DNA from: Desulfobacteraceae bacterium | Lineage (GTDB): Bacteria; Desulfobacterota; Desulfobacteria; Desulfobacterales; Desulfosarcinaceae | Length of the DNA: 7,417 bases | Reading direction: 5' to 3' | Assembly: GCA_027031325.1 (NCBI GenBank) | Contig: JALVRI010000055.1 | Location: 1-7,417 of the forward strand | Shown here: one piece after another, positions 6,989-7,417 of the stretch | Numbering within the stretch: position 1 is the first letter of the stretch | Layout: the number at the start of each line of letters is the position of its first letter | Program-made: the position numbers and the translations under genes | The notes under the pieces: model-generated | What the model saw: only the letters and a program-made list of their open reading frames with translations | Told to the model about the DNA's origin: nothing | The model's database searches: none

Positions 6989-6994
6989 CTCCTC
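6989..6994 (-). promoter_or_regulatory. ribosome binding site that decides the DUF2333 gene start
   Basis: Read on the minus strand, GAGGAG sits five bases before the ATG at 6981-6983. It is the best Shine-Dalgarno sequence near this gene and favours this start over the ATG at 7023-7025, which has only a weaker AGG four bases upstream. Confidence 0.65.
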
Positions 6995-7021
6995 GGAAAT
7001 GATCGGATTGGTTTGATGGAG

Positions 7022-7417
7022 TCATTGACCTGCTTTTTTCCGCAGTCTTCGACTGTCACCGACCCTGATGGTCAGCTGGCATGAATCGAAATACTCCAAT
7101 AAGGGTATCACAAATTTGCGTGAAGCTCCAGTCATATCCTTGAACCGGCCGGTGTTGATTTCCCGGTGTTCGGTCAGGTATTTCACCAGGTTTCGCTTAA
7201 GATCCTCCAAGGGCCGATGGTGGAAGTAGAGATCGTTTTTAACTTTTACCAGGATGCCTTCTGACAAGATCAGCTCCAGAACCTGGCGGCCCTGCTGCGG
7301 TTCAATTTGCAACTTGGCGCATACCTCTTTGAAGTATGGCGGCGTAAGGCCGCTTTCCAGGTACAGGCCGACCATGGCGGCCCGCAGTTTTTTCTGGTCG
7401 GCTGCCAGGGTGACTTT
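7022..7417 (-). CDS. selB: selenocysteine-specific translation elongation factor SelB, C-terminal part (5' end outside window)
   Basis: The frame is open from the right edge and ends at the minus-strand TGA (7022-7024), giving the last 131 residues; the first Met in view is internal. The visible part matches the last two winged-helix domains of SelB. The first contains GLTPPYFKEVCAKL and the strand pair GILVKVKNDLYFH; the second contains FKDMTGASRKFVIPLLEYFD and ends in a basic tail (RVGDSRRLRKK). In SelB these domains bind the SECIS hairpin of selenoprotein mRNAs, while the absent N-terminal half is an EF-Tu-like GTPase that carries Sec-tRNA. Its presence implies that the organism decodes UGA as selenocysteine. 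The DUF2333 gene follows directly, with start candidates that overlap the stop or lie about 40 bases beyond it, so cotranscription is likely. Confidence 0.92.
   Translation of the reverse strand, partial: KVTLAADQKKLRAAMVGLYLESGLTPPYFKEVCAKLQIEPQQGRQVLELILSEGILVKVKNDLYFHHRPLEDLKRNLVKYLTEHREINTGRFKDMTGASRKFVIPLLEYFDSCQLTIRVGDSRRLRKKAGQ

Overview
The window reads as an anaerobic bacterial chromosome, with no sign of mobile DNA. Three features suggest this: a ferredoxin-dependent 2-oxoacid oxidoreductase (korB, korC), a selenocysteine-specific elongation factor (selB), and a cytochrome/heme-related radical-SAM chaperone (hemW). A large hybrid sensor kinase and a DUF2333-like protein would fit Desulfobacterota or a related sulfate- or metal-reducing lineage. 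That taxonomic guess is an inference from gene content, not something the sequence proves.

Layout, plus strand. Positions 1-336 hold the 3' end of korB (thiamine-pyrophosphate-binding beta subunit). A 143-base gap follows, then complete korC (gamma subunit, 480-1016). Next is a 429-base stretch without a convincing gene (1017-1445). It contains three separate inverted repeats, one of them a 13-bp stem that includes G.U pairs, so it may be a structured leader of the next gene. Then comes a 968-residue membrane-anchored hybrid histidine kinase (1446-4352): V4R-like sensor, two-helix membrane hairpin, GAF, PAS, HisKA, HATPase_c and receiver. Its stop codon overlaps the TTG start of hemW (4349-5539) by four bases.

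Layout, minus strand. The right end is transcribed the other way. The 3' end of selB (7022-7417, entering from the right) is followed by a membrane-anchored DUF2333-family protein (5655-6983). The two convergent units meet in a 115-base intergenic region with one GC-rich hairpin just past each stop codon.

How the genes work together. KorB and KorC are subunits of one enzyme that converts 2-oxoglutarate (or a related 2-oxoacid) and CoA to the acyl-CoA while reducing ferredoxin. The kinase and hemW are probably cotranscribed and translationally coupled. V4R domains were first described in tetrapyrrole (bacteriochlorophyll) metabolism and HemW is a heme chaperone, so a tetrapyrrole- or redox-sensing link is a testable idea, not a demonstrated one. 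SelB implies that the organism makes selenoproteins, but I see none in this window. The function of the DUF2333 protein is unknown, and its place immediately behind selB may be informative.
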